Source: an uncultured Brevibacillus sp.
Lineage (GTDB): Bacteria; Bacillota; Bacilli; Brevibacillales; Brevibacillaceae
Assembly: GCF_947502445.1 (NCBI RefSeq)
Contig: NZ_CANMZW010000034.1
Location: 1 to 64,000, forward strand
Direction: 5' to 3'
DNA: 64,000 nucleotides
The notes under the pieces were generated by a model. It was not told the origin of the DNA. It made no database searches and was given only the letters and a program-made list of their open reading frames with translations. The translations under genes and the position numbers were made by a program. This document shows positions 1-7,942 of this stretch, in pieces; positions within the stretch are counted from its first letter, which is position 1; every line of letters begins with the position of its first letter.

Positions 1-12
1 CCCCATGAGAAA

Positions 13-70
13 ATCCCCCCATAATAAACAGAGTAAGGTGCTTCCTTTTTTCTGTCTACTATGAGGGGAT
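13..70 (-). terminator. Long 3' hairpin after the distal pstB
   Basis: On the minus strand, 48 bases past the pstB stop, two 20-nt arms (70-51 and 32-13) pair along their whole length: 17 Watson-Crick pairs and 3 G-U wobbles. An 18-nt loop separates them and TTTTC follows. The three non-canonical positions are wobbles only in minus-strand RNA (C/A mismatches on the other strand), so it probably acts in the pstB transcript as a terminator or 3' stabiliser. Confidence 0.55.
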
Positions 71-117
71 CATATCAATCAAGCTGGTCGCTCTTTTAAC
101 CATACTACAAGAGGAAA

Positions 118-870
118 TTATCCGAAACGTCCGGTAATGTAATCTTCTGTCCTTTTGTCACATGGGTTTTGGAAAATTACCGGGGTGTTGTCAAACTCCA
201 CAAGCTCTCCGTTCAGGAAGAAGGCGGTCTTGTCGGAGATACGCGCTGCCTGCTGCATATTATGCGTCACGATCACAATCGTATAAATGCCCTTAAGCTC
301 CTCTAGCAGCTCCTCGATTTTTGCAGTCGAAATCGGGTCCAACGCGGAGGTTGGTTCATCCATCAGCAAAATTTGCGGCTGAACCGCCAAGGCACGAGCG
401 ATGCAAAGACGCTGCTGCTGTCCGCCTGACAATCCCGTAGCAGGCTTTTTCAGCACATCCTTGACCTCATCCCAGAGGGCTGCTGCCTTAAGGCTTGCCT
501 CTACAATCTCGTCCAGCTTGTGTCGATCCATCAGGCCGTGCAATTTCGGGCCGTATGTCACGTTGTCATAAATGCTTTTCGGAAACGGATTGGGGTGCTG
601 AAAAACCATCCCGATGTTTTTACGCAGCCTTTCCACTTCTACATTGTAGCTATAAATATCTTCATCAAAGACTTTCACAGATCCTGTGATCTTTGTATTG
701 GGAACGGAATCATTCATTCGATTCAACGTCCGTAAAAAGGTGGATTTCCCGCAGCCCGATGGCCCAATCAAGGCCGTAATGGAGTGGGAATCTACGTCTA
801 AATTTATATCATAGAGGGCTTGCTTATTTCCGTAAAAGAGGTTTAACTCTCGCACCGAAATAACGCTCAT
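118..870 (-). CDS. pstB: Phosphate ABC transporter ATP-binding protein PstB (second, outlying copy)
   Basis: This is the ATPase of the PstSCAB phosphate importer, acting at the inner face of the membrane. The Walker A motif (GPSGCGKST), the signature LSGGQQQRLCIARALA and the Walker B motif (ILLMDEPTSALD) are intact. About 250 residues is normal for PstB. I start at the ATG at 870, which has GGAG 10 nt upstream. An in-frame ATG at 909 falls where transcription should begin from the -10 at 916-921, so it is unlikely. The gene is a paralogue of the pstB at 3193-3990 but is cut off from the pst operon by a plus-strand chemoreceptor gene and has its own PhoP-type promoter. Confidence 0.93.
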   Translation of the reverse strand: MSVISVRELNLFYGNKQALYDINLDVDSHSITALIGPSGCGKSTFLRTLNRMNDSVPNTKITGSVKVFDEDIYSYNVEVERLRKNIGMVFQHPNPFPKSIYDNVTYGPKLHGLMDRHKLDEIVEASLKAAALWDEVKDVLKKPATGLSGGQQQRLCIARALAVQPQILLMDEPTSALDPISTAKIEELLEELKGIYTIVIVTHNMQQAARISDKTAFFLNGELVEFDNTPVIFQNPCDKRTEDYITGRFG

Positions 871-915
871 AAGGTCCTCGCTCCTTTTCTTTGTTGCAGC
901 ATTCTTCACCCCATC

Positions 916-958
916 ACTATAGCGTCAGAATGTTATGCTTCTATGTGATGTTTATTAA
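916..958 (-). promoter_or_regulatory. PhoP-box promoter of the outlying pstB
   Basis: Read on the minus strand, three hexamers at 11-bp spacing (TTAATA, CACATA, ATAACA) end 9 nt before a TATAGT -10 at 921-916. PhoP of Bacillus binds TTAACA-like repeats at this period. The pstS promoter at 6993-7046 has the same layout with the same 9-nt gap and the same -10. Two more direct repeats (TTTACC, 11-bp period) lie further upstream at 982-998. Assignment to PhoP is inference. Confidence 0.6.
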
Positions 959-983
959 GTTTCCATAAAGATTTCGGGTTAGG

Positions 984-1010
984 TAAAGTTATGGTAAATG
1001 TTGCCGACAA
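984..1010 (+). promoter_or_regulatory. Candidate SigD promoter of the chemoreceptor gene
   Basis: TAAA (984-987), 15 nt, then GCCGACAA (1003-1010) closely fits the Bacillus SigD consensus TAAA-N15-GCCGATAT used for motility and chemotaxis genes. It lies about 70 nt before the chemoreceptor start. Its -35 overlaps the distal TTTACC repeats of the divergent pstB promoter. Confidence 0.6.
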
Positions 1011-1081
1011 ACCATATACGCCCCCTCTGGCAAAACCTACAATAAAGCTGAACGTTTTGTCGAATAAGGGGAGAGCACTTG

Positions 1082-3109
1082 ATGCTGAGAAAAAAAAGGA
1101 CATTAGGCAACTCGTCATTTCATTATCGTTCTATTTTTACTAGGCTATTTTTTGGAATCATGACAATGGTTATCGGGATGATGGCAATTACGGCCTTTTT
1201 TATCAGTTCCCAATCAGAGGCCATGCTTAACGAAAAAACAAAACAACAACTGCAGGATGCATCCGGCGCAGCTCTGCAGGAGGTAGACAGCCGGGTAAAG
1301 ACAATCGTCACTGCCTTACAATCGTATGCTTCTACATACAAGAACGGCAAAGTAACGAACGGTCAATCGTTTGGCATTTTTTCCGAAATCGTAACCAGCA
1401 ATCCTACTATTTCTGAATTACAGGTAGCAACCAAAGACGGACGCTTCGTCACTTTTCCCGGTTCTCCGCTCGATAGCGAATACGATCCCAGAAAAACGGA
1501 TTGGTACAAGGGAGCCTTTGACAAACAAACAACCTACGTTTCTGATGTCTTCCAATTTTCACAGACTGAATTTCCTAAAATAGCAATCTCAATCGCCTTG
1601 CGAAACGAAGATGAGGAGCCTGTTGGCGTCGTTGTAGCCTTTGTCTCTGTGCCCAAGCTGAGTGAATCGATCAGTAAAATCAAGCCAGGGGAAACCGGCT
1701 ACGCCATGATTGTCGATCAATCCGGGAAGCTCGTGGCCCATCCTGATCAAAACTACGCCTTGCAGCGTCCAGGACTGTATCAGCTGCCAGTCGTGCAGCA
1801 TGTGCTATCCGGTCAGATTGGCGTGCAGGAAATGCTCATGAATGGTACGAACTACTTTGCGGCCTATCGCTTCGACGACTCTCTCCGCTGGGGAATAATT
1901 GTCGTCCAATCCGTCCTCGAAGTAAAGCAAGTAGTGAATCGACTGCAACTGACGATCCTGGCTGTCTCGTTGATTGGTCTTTGTGCACTGGCCCTGCTTT
2001 TGTACTTATTCGTCCGTAAAATTGTTCAGCCTATCAAGGAAGTTCAACAGAAAATGGCTGCGTTCAGCGAAGGCGATCTGTTTTTAACGATGCATGTAAA
2101 AAGCAATGATGAAATTCGGCAGCTGGCTGACAGCTTCAATCGAATGAGCGAGCAAATCCGCACCATAATCGGGAAAATCCAGTACGTCATCTCCGACGTC
2201 AAAGAAGTCGCCCAGCATGTCGGAAAAAGCTCACGCCATTCTCATGCCATGCAGACTGAGGTTGTCGCTGTCACAGAAAAGCTGTCAATGGAGATGGATC
2301 AGCAGCAAGTACAAATCGATACTATTCACTCCATCATGGAAAGCATTACAAACGAAATGTCGGAGATCAACAACTCTATGCAAACAGCCGTGATCAAAAA
2401 TCAGGAGTCGCGCGAGCAAAGTGCGAAAGCAGCTCTATCCATCGATCACTTAAAGGAAAACATGCAAAAAATTTCAGAAGACATGCGAGCATCGCTACAC
2501 GCCATGTCCTCCATGAAGGAAAGCATGAATGACATCAGGGAAATTCTTGATTTGATATCCTCGATCTCAAAAAGGACCAAGCTTTTATCTTTTAACGCAC
2601 GTATCGAAGCTTCAAGAGCGGGACAGGCAGGACTCGGCTTTGGAATCGTCGCAGACGAGATTCGCCAGCTGTCCGAGCAAACAGAAGAGGCAACAACCCG
2701 TATTCAACAAGCTCTCAAAGCCGGCGAGCATCGCATGGCTAACGTCTCGGAATGCTTGGAAACAACAGATCACGCTACTGTAGATGGAATTAACACGCTT
2801 CATGAAGCTACCGATATTTTCACCAAGACCGTACAGATCAGTGAAATCCTCACGACTCAGTTTGAATCAATCGGCCAGCTGTCTGAATGGATTTACCGCC
2901 AAAGCAGGACCATTCAGGAGCGAGTAGACAGTCTCGCCCTATCGGCTACAGAGGTCGTCTCAGGTACCCAGCAAGCAGTCGCAGCCAACCAGGAAAGCCT
3001 CTCCCTCTCAGAGCAGTTCTTACACGATTCAGAGCGTCTGACAGGGATCGTTGAAGATCTGGAACAGGAAATACGCTTCTTCCGCACAATCGAAAAGCCC
3101 TCCGCGTAG
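1082..3109 (+). CDS. Methyl-accepting chemotaxis protein with dCache sensor
   Basis: This is a transmembrane chemoreceptor. In order it has a TM helix near residues 20-42, an extracellular dCache-type sensor of about 240 residues (with the usual DPR..DWYKGA and YVSDVF stretches), a second TM helix near 285-308, a HAMP domain, and a cytoplasmic methyl-accepting coiled coil. The signalling tip is divergent: it reads RTKLLSFNARIEASRAGQ where the family has QTNLLALNAAIEAARAGE. The ATG at 1082 is 8 nt after AGGGGAG; a TTG directly before it is possible. The gene sits alone on the plus strand between two minus-strand pstB genes. Its ligand is unknown, and a link to phosphate is only suggested by position. 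Confidence 0.9.
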   Translation: MLRKKRTLGNSSFHYRSIFTRLFFGIMTMVIGMMAITAFFISSQSEAMLNEKTKQQLQDASGAALQEVDSRVKTIVTALQSYASTYKNGKVTNGQSFGIFSEIVTSNPTISELQVATKDGRFVTFPGSPLDSEYDPRKTDWYKGAFDKQTTYVSDVFQFSQTEFPKIAISIALRNEDEEPVGVVVAFVSVPKLSESISKIKPGETGYAMIVDQSGKLVAHPDQNYALQRPGLYQLPVVQHVLSGQIGVQEMLMNGTNYFAAYRFDDSLRWGIIVVQSVLEVKQVVNRLQLTILAVSLIGLCALALLLYLFVRKIVQPIKEVQQKMAAFSEGDLFLTMHVKSNDEIRQLADSFNRMSEQIRTIIGKIQYVISDVKEVAQHVGKSSRHSHAMQTEVVAVTEKLSMEMDQQQVQIDTIHSIMESITNEMSEINNSMQTAVIKNQESREQSAKAALSIDHLKENMQKISEDMRASLHAMSSMKESMNDIREILDLISSISKRTKLLSFNARIEASRAGQAGLGFGIVADEIRQLSEQTEEATTRIQQALKAGEHRMANVSECLETTDHATVDGINTLHEATDIFTKTVQISEILTTQFESIGQLSEWIYRQSRTIQERVDSLALSATEVVSGTQQAVAANQESLSLSEQFLHDSERLTGIVEDLEQEIRFFRTIEKPSA

Positions 3110-3119
3110 AGGGCTTTTC
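3092..3119 (+). terminator. Terminator overlapping the chemoreceptor stop
   Basis: A perfect 11-bp stem (3092-3102 with 3109-3119) has a 6-nt loop containing most of the TAG stop. The stem therefore encodes the last codons of the gene. It ends in TTTTCC. Confidence 0.75.
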
Positions 3120-3143
3120 CTTTTCAAAAACAAATTCGGACGC

Positions 3144-3189
3144 AAAAAACCCCTCCCACAGCAGCTTTACCACTGTAAGGGAGGGGGTT
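3144..3189 (-). terminator. Terminator of the pst operon
   Basis: In minus-strand RNA a C-rich arm right after the pstB stop pairs with GGGAGGGG and is followed by TTTTTTG. It should end the pstSCAB transcript before the chemoreceptor gene, so the outlying pstB needs its own promoter. Confidence 0.75.
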
Positions 3190-3192
3190 GTC

Positions 3193-3990
3193 TCAACCGA
3201 ATCGACCGCTAATATAGGCTTCTGTCTTTTCATTTTCCGGAGAAGTGAAGATTTTGGACGTTTGATCCATCTCTACCAGCTCCCCTAACAAAAAGAACGC
3301 CGTTTTTTCAGAGATGCGTGCTGCTTGATGCAAATTGTGCGTCACGATAACGATGGTGTACTCTTCCTTGAGCTGCATCACCAGCTCTTCGATTTTCATC
3401 GTAGAGATCGGATCAAGTGCCGAAGCTGGCTCATCCAAAAGCAAAATCGTTGGCTGCATGGCGATGGCGCGTGCGATGCACAGGCGCTGCTGCTGTCCGC
3501 CTGAGAGCGACAGAGCAGAATCACGCAAACGATCCTTGACCTCATCCCACAGCGCTGCCTTACGCAAGCTGTTTTCTACCAATTCATCCAAGGCGCGTCT
3601 ATCGGTCAGGCCATGGAATCTCGGCGCAAACGCGATGTTTTCGTAAATCGATTTGAAGAATGGATTTGCACGCTGGAAGACCATTCCGACGACTTGGCGC
3701 AACCCCTCAATGTTTACCTGCTCACTCGTAATGTCGATGCCGTCAACTACGATCGAGCCTGTTACACGGCACGACGGGACAAGATCATTCATGCGGTTCA
3801 AGCTTCTGAGCAGCGTCGATTTGCCGCAGCCAGACGGCCCGATAAAGGCCGTGACAGAATTCCGTTCGATGTCCATGCTAATATTGTTAACTGCGCGTTT
3901 TTCCCCGTAAAAAACGGAGACATCCCTTGTCTGAATGATCGTATCTTTCATCGCGTCTGGCACTGTATCTTGCATTGTGAGTACGGACAT
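3193..3990 (-). CDS. pstB: Phosphate ABC transporter ATP-binding protein PstB (operon copy)
   Basis: This is the last gene of the pstS-C-A-B operon and the ATPase that drives phosphate import. It has Walker A GPSGCGKST, signature LSGGQQQRLCIARAIA and Walker B ILLLDEPASALD. About 265 residues, with a short N-terminal extension compared with the outlying copy. The ATG at 3990 is preceded by AGGAAGAGGTGG; an upstream in-frame GTG lies inside that Shine-Dalgarno region. It follows pstA by 15 nt. Confidence 0.93.
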   Translation of the reverse strand: MSVLTMQDTVPDAMKDTIIQTRDVSVFYGEKRAVNNISMDIERNSVTAFIGPSGCGKSTLLRSLNRMNDLVPSCRVTGSIVVDGIDITSEQVNIEGLRQVVGMVFQRANPFFKSIYENIAFAPRFHGLTDRRALDELVENSLRKAALWDEVKDRLRDSALSLSGGQQQRLCIARAIAMQPTILLLDEPASALDPISTMKIEELVMQLKEEYTIVIVTHNLHQAARISEKTAFFLLGELVEMDQTSKIFTSPENEKTEAYISGRFG

Positions 3991-4005
3991 ACTTACCACC
4001 TCTTC

Positions 4006-4896
4006 CTAGTTTGATCCTGACGTCATCTTCTTGTACACCCATGTTCCAAACCAACGGGCCGAGACGTTAAAGAGCAAAACAGCAATAATGAGTACGGCGG
4101 CTGCTCCATCCGCAACATCGCGTGCATCAGGCGTCAAGCCTTCGCTATTTACCTTCCAGATGTGGACAGCGAGTGTCTCAGCTGGACGGAACGGATTAAG
4201 TGGCGAAGTAGGACTATTTAATGTGAAATCAGTGAAGTTCAGGTTTGGCGATGACATACCCGCTGTAAACAGCAGCGCTGCCGCCTCACCAAAAACACGT
4301 CCCGACGCGAGAATCGCTCCCGTAATAATACCCGGCAAAGCTGCTGGCAAAATGACGGAGACGATGGTCCTCCATTTGGTGATACCCAGTGCCAGGCTCG
4401 CTTCCTTTTGGCTGCGTGGTACGTTGCGCAGCGCATCCTCTGTAACGCGAACCAACAGTGGTAAATTAAACACCGTCAGGGCAAGTGCACCCGAGAACAG
4501 GGTGTATCCCCATCCGGTCATATTTACGAATACCAGCAAGCCAAACAAACCGACAACAATCGAAGGAAGGGAAGACAATACTTCTATACTCATCCGGATA
4601 AACTGTGTGAACTTGTTGTCCGGCGCATATTCAGCCATATAAATACCTGCACCAATGCCGAGCGGCAAGGCGATCAGCATCGTTAAAACGAGCAGGTACA
4701 AAGAGTTAAACAGCTGCGGTCCGATCCCGCCGCCTGCATTGACGATATCAGGTGGTGACGTCAGAAAGTCCAGATTCAGCTTGTGCCACCCCTGCGACAA
4801 AATGAAGCCGAGAAGCCCTACCAGTGTCCCGATAATCAAAACGGCAATCAGTGTCAAAATTATCGTAGCAGCGCGGTCCATTACTCTCGCTTTCAT
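4006..4896 (-). CDS. pstA: Phosphate ABC transporter permease PstA
   Basis: One of the two membrane channel subunits of the phosphate importer, 296 residues with about six TM helices. The EAA-type cytoplasmic loop (near EDALRNVPRSQKEASLALG) contacts PstB. The start codon directly follows the pstC stop, which suggests translational coupling. The order pstC-pstA-pstB is canonical. Confidence 0.94.
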   Translation of the reverse strand: MKARVMDRAATIILTLIAVLIIGTLVGLLGFILSQGWHKLNLDFLTSPPDIVNAGGGIGPQLFNSLYLLVLTMLIALPLGIGAGIYMAEYAPDNKFTQFIRMSIEVLSSLPSIVVGLFGLLVFVNMTGWGYTLFSGALALTVFNLPLLVRVTEDALRNVPRSQKEASLALGITKWRTIVSVILPAALPGIITGAILASGRVFGEAAALLFTAGMSSPNLNFTDFTLNSPTSPLNPFRPAETLAVHIWKVNSEGLTPDARDVADGAAAVLIIAVLLFNVSARWFGTWVYKKMTSGSN

Positions 4897-5844
4897 CTAC
4901 TTCACCATCCTCTTTCTGCCCAGAATCCGCAATATCATGATGAAGATGAAAGACATGAGCAAGAGCAGCAAAGCCATCGACCAAAGCGCGTTATTGTAAG
5001 GGGTACCTTGAATCGTATTCCCCATGTTGAGCGTAATTCCGCTCGTCAGTGTACTGATTGGGTCCAATATGCTGCCTGGCAGCTTGGTTGTATTACCGAT
5101 AACCATCTGTACAGCCAAGGCCTCACCAAAAGCGCGAGCCATCCCCAAAACAATCGCGGTTAAACAGCCTGGAAGCGAGGAATGCAAAACTACATTCCAA
5201 ATCGTTTGCCAGCGTGTAGCACCCAAAGCCAGTGATGCATTGCGCAAATCCTGAGGCACTGCCTGAATCGCATCGGTAGCCACACTCGTAATCGTTGGCA
5301 AAATCATCAGAGCCAGTACAAGACCCCCAGCCAACAAGCTAAAGCCTAAAACATCAAACTGCTCACGGATAAAAGGAACAAGCAATGTAAGTCCTACGTA
5401 GCCGTATACGACTGATGGAATTCCCACCAGCAGCTCGATCACCGGCTTCAATACTTTTTTACCGAAGTTCGGGAAAATCTCTGTCATGAAAATCGCAGCA
5501 CCAATGCCGAGTGGAGCAGCAATCAGCGCAGCCAAAGCAGTCACTAAAAACGAACCAAGAATAAAGGGAAATACACCGTATACAGACGGCTCACCCTCTG
5601 GATCCCATTTAAGCTCTGTTAAAAATTCTGTGATGCTGACCCCGTTTACAAAGAACGTGGACAGTCCTTTGGATGCAATGAAATAGGTGATGGACAAAAC
5701 AACTACGACCAGCAAAGCCGCACAGACCAATGCTATAGTTCTACCTGTCAGATTCTCTGTAAACTGACGCTTATTGTACGTCAGCATTTTTCGCGCAATC
5801 ATGGATTGCCGTTCTGTCTTTGACCCGTAAGTACGATGGTTCAT
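4897..5844 (-). CDS. pstC: Phosphate ABC transporter permease PstC
   Basis: This is the second channel subunit, 315 residues. A cytoplasmic N-terminal stretch of about 35 residues precedes the first TM helix (RTIALVCAALLVVVV). The EAA loop (DAIQAVPQDLRNASLALGA) is present. The ATG at 5844 follows GGGAGG. A 165-bp gap holding a strong hairpin separates it from pstS. Confidence 0.94.
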   Translation of the reverse strand: MNHRTYGSKTERQSMIARKMLTYNKRQFTENLTGRTIALVCAALLVVVVLSITYFIASKGLSTFFVNGVSITEFLTELKWDPEGEPSVYGVFPFILGSFLVTALAALIAAPLGIGAAIFMTEIFPNFGKKVLKPVIELLVGIPSVVYGYVGLTLLVPFIREQFDVLGFSLLAGGLVLALMILPTITSVATDAIQAVPQDLRNASLALGATRWQTIWNVVLHSSLPGCLTAIVLGMARAFGEALAVQMVIGNTTKLPGSILDPISTLTSGITLNMGNTIQGTPYNNALWSMALLLLLMSFIFIMILRILGRKRMVK

Positions 5845-5949
5845 GTTCTCCCTCCCGGAAAGAAAACGACTTAACGTAAGAAAACTTCTTGCGAGGCAGC
5901 TTCATGGAGAAGCCACTGCGTATTAGCGAATAGTTATTTACATCTTTAC

Positions 5950-5994
5950 AAGCAAAATGAGGGGTAAGCGCCCCCCCACCCCTCTATCTTGCTT
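5950..5994 (-). other. Hairpin between pstS and pstC
   Basis: On the minus strand a C/G-rich stem of about 15 bp (AAGCAAGATAGAGGGGT against ACCCCTCATTTTGCTT) encloses a GGGGGGGCGCTT loop, 15 nt after the pstS stop. No T-tract follows directly, so it looks like an mRNA processing or stability element, or a leaky terminator. It would give more pstS than pstCAB mRNA, as is known for the B. subtilis pst operon. Confidence 0.6.
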
Positions 5995-6009
5995 TTACTG
6001 CTTGAATAT

Positions 6010-6939
6010 TTATTTTTGTGTTACTTTTCCTTCTGCGTCGCGCTCTACTTTCATGTCAGTAATAGGCAGGAAGCCAAGCTCAGTGATTGTTTTCTTTTGT
6101 ACTTCTTCAGTCAGGATGAAGTCCAGGAATGCTTTCGCGTTGCCAGTAGCCTCACCTTTTGTGTACATATGCTCATATGCCCAAACTGGGTATTTGTTTG
6201 TTGTGATGTTTTCTGCATTTGCTTCAACGCCATCCAGTTTCAATGCTTTTACCGTATCGTTGAAGTAGGATAGAGCGAGGTAACCGATTGCGCCTGGAGT
6301 TTCAGCAATGATTTTGCGAACTGTACCCGAGGAATCCTCTGTGATACCTTCTGCTTCTTCTTTTCCATCCAATGCGAATTTGCTGAATGTTGCACGAGTA
6401 CCGGAAGATTTCGGACGGTTTACAAGCGTGATTTTCATATCATCGCCGCCAACCTCTTTCCAGTTTGTGATTTTACCTGTGAAGATGTCGATCAGCTGTT
6501 GTTTTGTGAGATCGTCTACTTTTACTTTTGGACTTACTGCTGCTGCCATACCTACAACAGCTACTTTATGGTCAACCAACTCGTTTGCTGGAATTCCTTT
6601 TTTCTCTTCTGCAAAAATGTCGGAGTTACCGATCGTTGCAGCACCGCTTGCTACTTGGCTAAGACCAGTACCGCTTCCTCCGCCTTGTACTTGAATTTGA
6701 ACGCCCTCATTTTTTGCCATGAAGTCTTTCGCTGTTTGTTCTACGAGAGGTTGCAATGCGGTAGAACCCACCGCTGTAACTGGCTCACTGGAAGCTGCTG
6801 GCTTGCTAGCTTCTGGTGTCGATGGTGCTGGTGTTGTTGTTGCTGGTTGTTGCGCTGGTGCGGCATTATTGCTTCCACAACCTGCGAGCAAAGCTCCTAC
6901 GAAAGTCAGCGCCATGAACATTTTGCTGAGTTTTTTCAT
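6010..6939 (-). CDS. pstS: Phosphate-binding lipoprotein PstS
   Basis: This is the extracellular phosphate receptor that feeds PstCA. It has a lipoprotein signal peptide with lipobox LLAGC (Cys21), then a Pro/Thr/Ser-rich linker and the PstS fold. Typical anion-loop motifs are GSTALQPL, GGGSGTGLSQV and NRPKSSGTRATF. Length is 309 residues. AAGGAGGA lies 10-11 nt before the ATG. It is the first gene of the operon, downstream of four PhoP-like boxes. Confidence 0.95.
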   Translation of the reverse strand: MKKLSKMFMALTFVGALLAGCGSNNAAPAQQPATTTPAPSTPEASKPAASSEPVTAVGSTALQPLVEQTAKDFMAKNEGVQIQVQGGGSGTGLSQVASGAATIGNSDIFAEEKKGIPANELVDHKVAVVGMAAAVSPKVKVDDLTKQQLIDIFTGKITNWKEVGGDDMKITLVNRPKSSGTRATFSKFALDGKEEAEGITEDSSGTVRKIIAETPGAIGYLALSYFNDTVKALKLDGVEANAENITTNKYPVWAYEHMYTKGEATGNAKAFLDFILTEEVQKKTITELGFLPITDMKVERDAEGKVTQK

Positions 6940-6992
6940 TTGATGAAAATCCTCCTTAAAAGGGTCGGTTTTTTTCTCTCTTACAAGTACAA

Positions 6993-7046
6993 ACTATACA
7001 GGCCGAATGTTGTTGTATTGTGTTGCCATTGTTAAGCTTTCTTAAA
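6993..7046 (-). promoter_or_regulatory. PhoP-box promoter of the pst operon
   Basis: Read on the minus strand, four hexamers at exact 11-bp spacing (TTTAAG, TTAACA, AACACA, ACAACA) are followed after 9 nt by TATAGT (6998-6993), with no SigA-like -35. This is the classic design of PhoP-activated promoters. About 50 nt of leader precede pstS. Confidence 0.72.
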
Positions 7047-7119
7047 GATGAGACCATTTTGTATGAAATGGGCCAATCATGGGGATACTTTGCCTATTCC
7101 TTTTATGAGGTGATATTAG

Positions 7120-7314
7120 ATGAATAAACTGGCCTTAATTCTTGTCATTATCGGGGCTTTAAACTGGGGACTTATCGGGCTCTTCCAATTTGATTTGGTC
7201 GCAACCCTCTTTGGTGGAGCCGACTCTCTCATGAGCCGCATCGTCTATACGCTAGTCGGCTTAGCGGGGATTTACGCCATCAAGTTCTTGGTTGGTGACA
7301 GGGAACGAACCTGA
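7120..7314 (+). CDS. DUF378 small membrane protein
   Basis: A 64-residue protein with two hydrophobic helices (residues 3-22 and 36-56) around a short loop. The N-terminal ALNWGLIGLF stretch is the hallmark of DUF378 (YuzA-like) proteins. Function is unknown. AGGTGATAT precedes the ATG. It is divergent from pstS and ends at a bidirectional terminator. Confidence 0.8.
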   Translation: MNKLALILVIIGALNWGLIGLFQFDLVATLFGGADSLMSRIVYTLVGLAGIYAIKFLVGDRERT

Positions 7315-7324
7315 TTATTGAAAG

Positions 7325-7370
7325 AAAAAAACGGCGCATCCTGAGTGGTTCAGGACGTGCCGTTTTTTTC
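7325..7370. terminator. Bidirectional terminator
   Basis: Nearly perfect inverted repeat: AAAAAACGGCGCATCCTGA, a GTGGT loop, then TCAGGACGTGCCGTTTTTTT. It serves both the DUF378 gene (+) and the GerM-domain lipoprotein gene (-). Confidence 0.85.
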
Positions 7371-7378
7371 TATACGTG

Positions 7379-7927
7379 CTACTTGACGCTATCACGCGTA
7401 AATGGTTCAGTGATCTCTACGTGACCCATCAGCGATTCTGTCTTTTTCCCGTCTTCCAAAATCACAATCTTTTGTACTTCTGCATATTGGAAAAAGGTTT
7501 TCAGCAAAGCCGATAGTGCCATACCTTCGCCACCAGCTCCGAGATTATACTGGTTTTTACTGTCTGCATCAATGGTCAACGTCCCTTTGTCAAATGCCAC
7601 GGAATGATAGTGGAAGTCTTTCCAAAGCGGAAAATGCTCCTCTGTCTTTTGGGGCTTCTCTAGCATCGAGAGCGTTTTTTTGTACTTTTCGATGTCCTCG
7701 GCAAACGTAATTTCCTGCTCTTCCTTCTGCAAATCCATTAAATCGGCATCCGAATAGTAAACGGAAATGTTCTGCTTCGTCAGCTTCGGCTCAGGTGTCG
7801 ATGGAGTCGAGCCAGACGGCTGTTCTACCGGAGTCGTTGGCTGCGGCGCTGGAGCCGCTTTTTGCCCACAACCAGCCATGAGCACCATGGCAAGAGCTGC
7901 CATCCAGATCATACGACTTTTTTTCAT
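7379..7927 (-). CDS. GerM-domain (GerMN) lipoprotein
   Basis: The lipoprotein signal has lipobox LMAGC (Cys20), followed by a Pro/Thr-rich spacer of about 30 residues. Residues 53-180 resemble the GerMN domain found in spore-cortex and germination proteins (ISVYYSDADLMDL, then a small C-terminal repeat with VQKIVILEDGKKTESL). Length is 182 residues with one GerM domain; B. subtilis GerM has two. It lies 15 nt behind the cell-wall amidase gene and is probably co-transcribed with it, which fits a role in envelope or spore-wall remodelling. Confidence 0.72.
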   Translation of the reverse strand: MKKSRMIWMAALAMVLMAGCGQKAAPAPQPTTPVEQPSGSTPSTPEPKLTKQNISVYYSDADLMDLQKEEQEITFAEDIEKYKKTLSMLEKPQKTEEHFPLWKDFHYHSVAFDKGTLTIDADSKNQYNLGAGGEGMALSALLKTFFQYAEVQKIVILEDGKKTESLMGHVEITEPFTRDSVK

Positions 7928-7942
7928 CGGAATAAACCTCCC

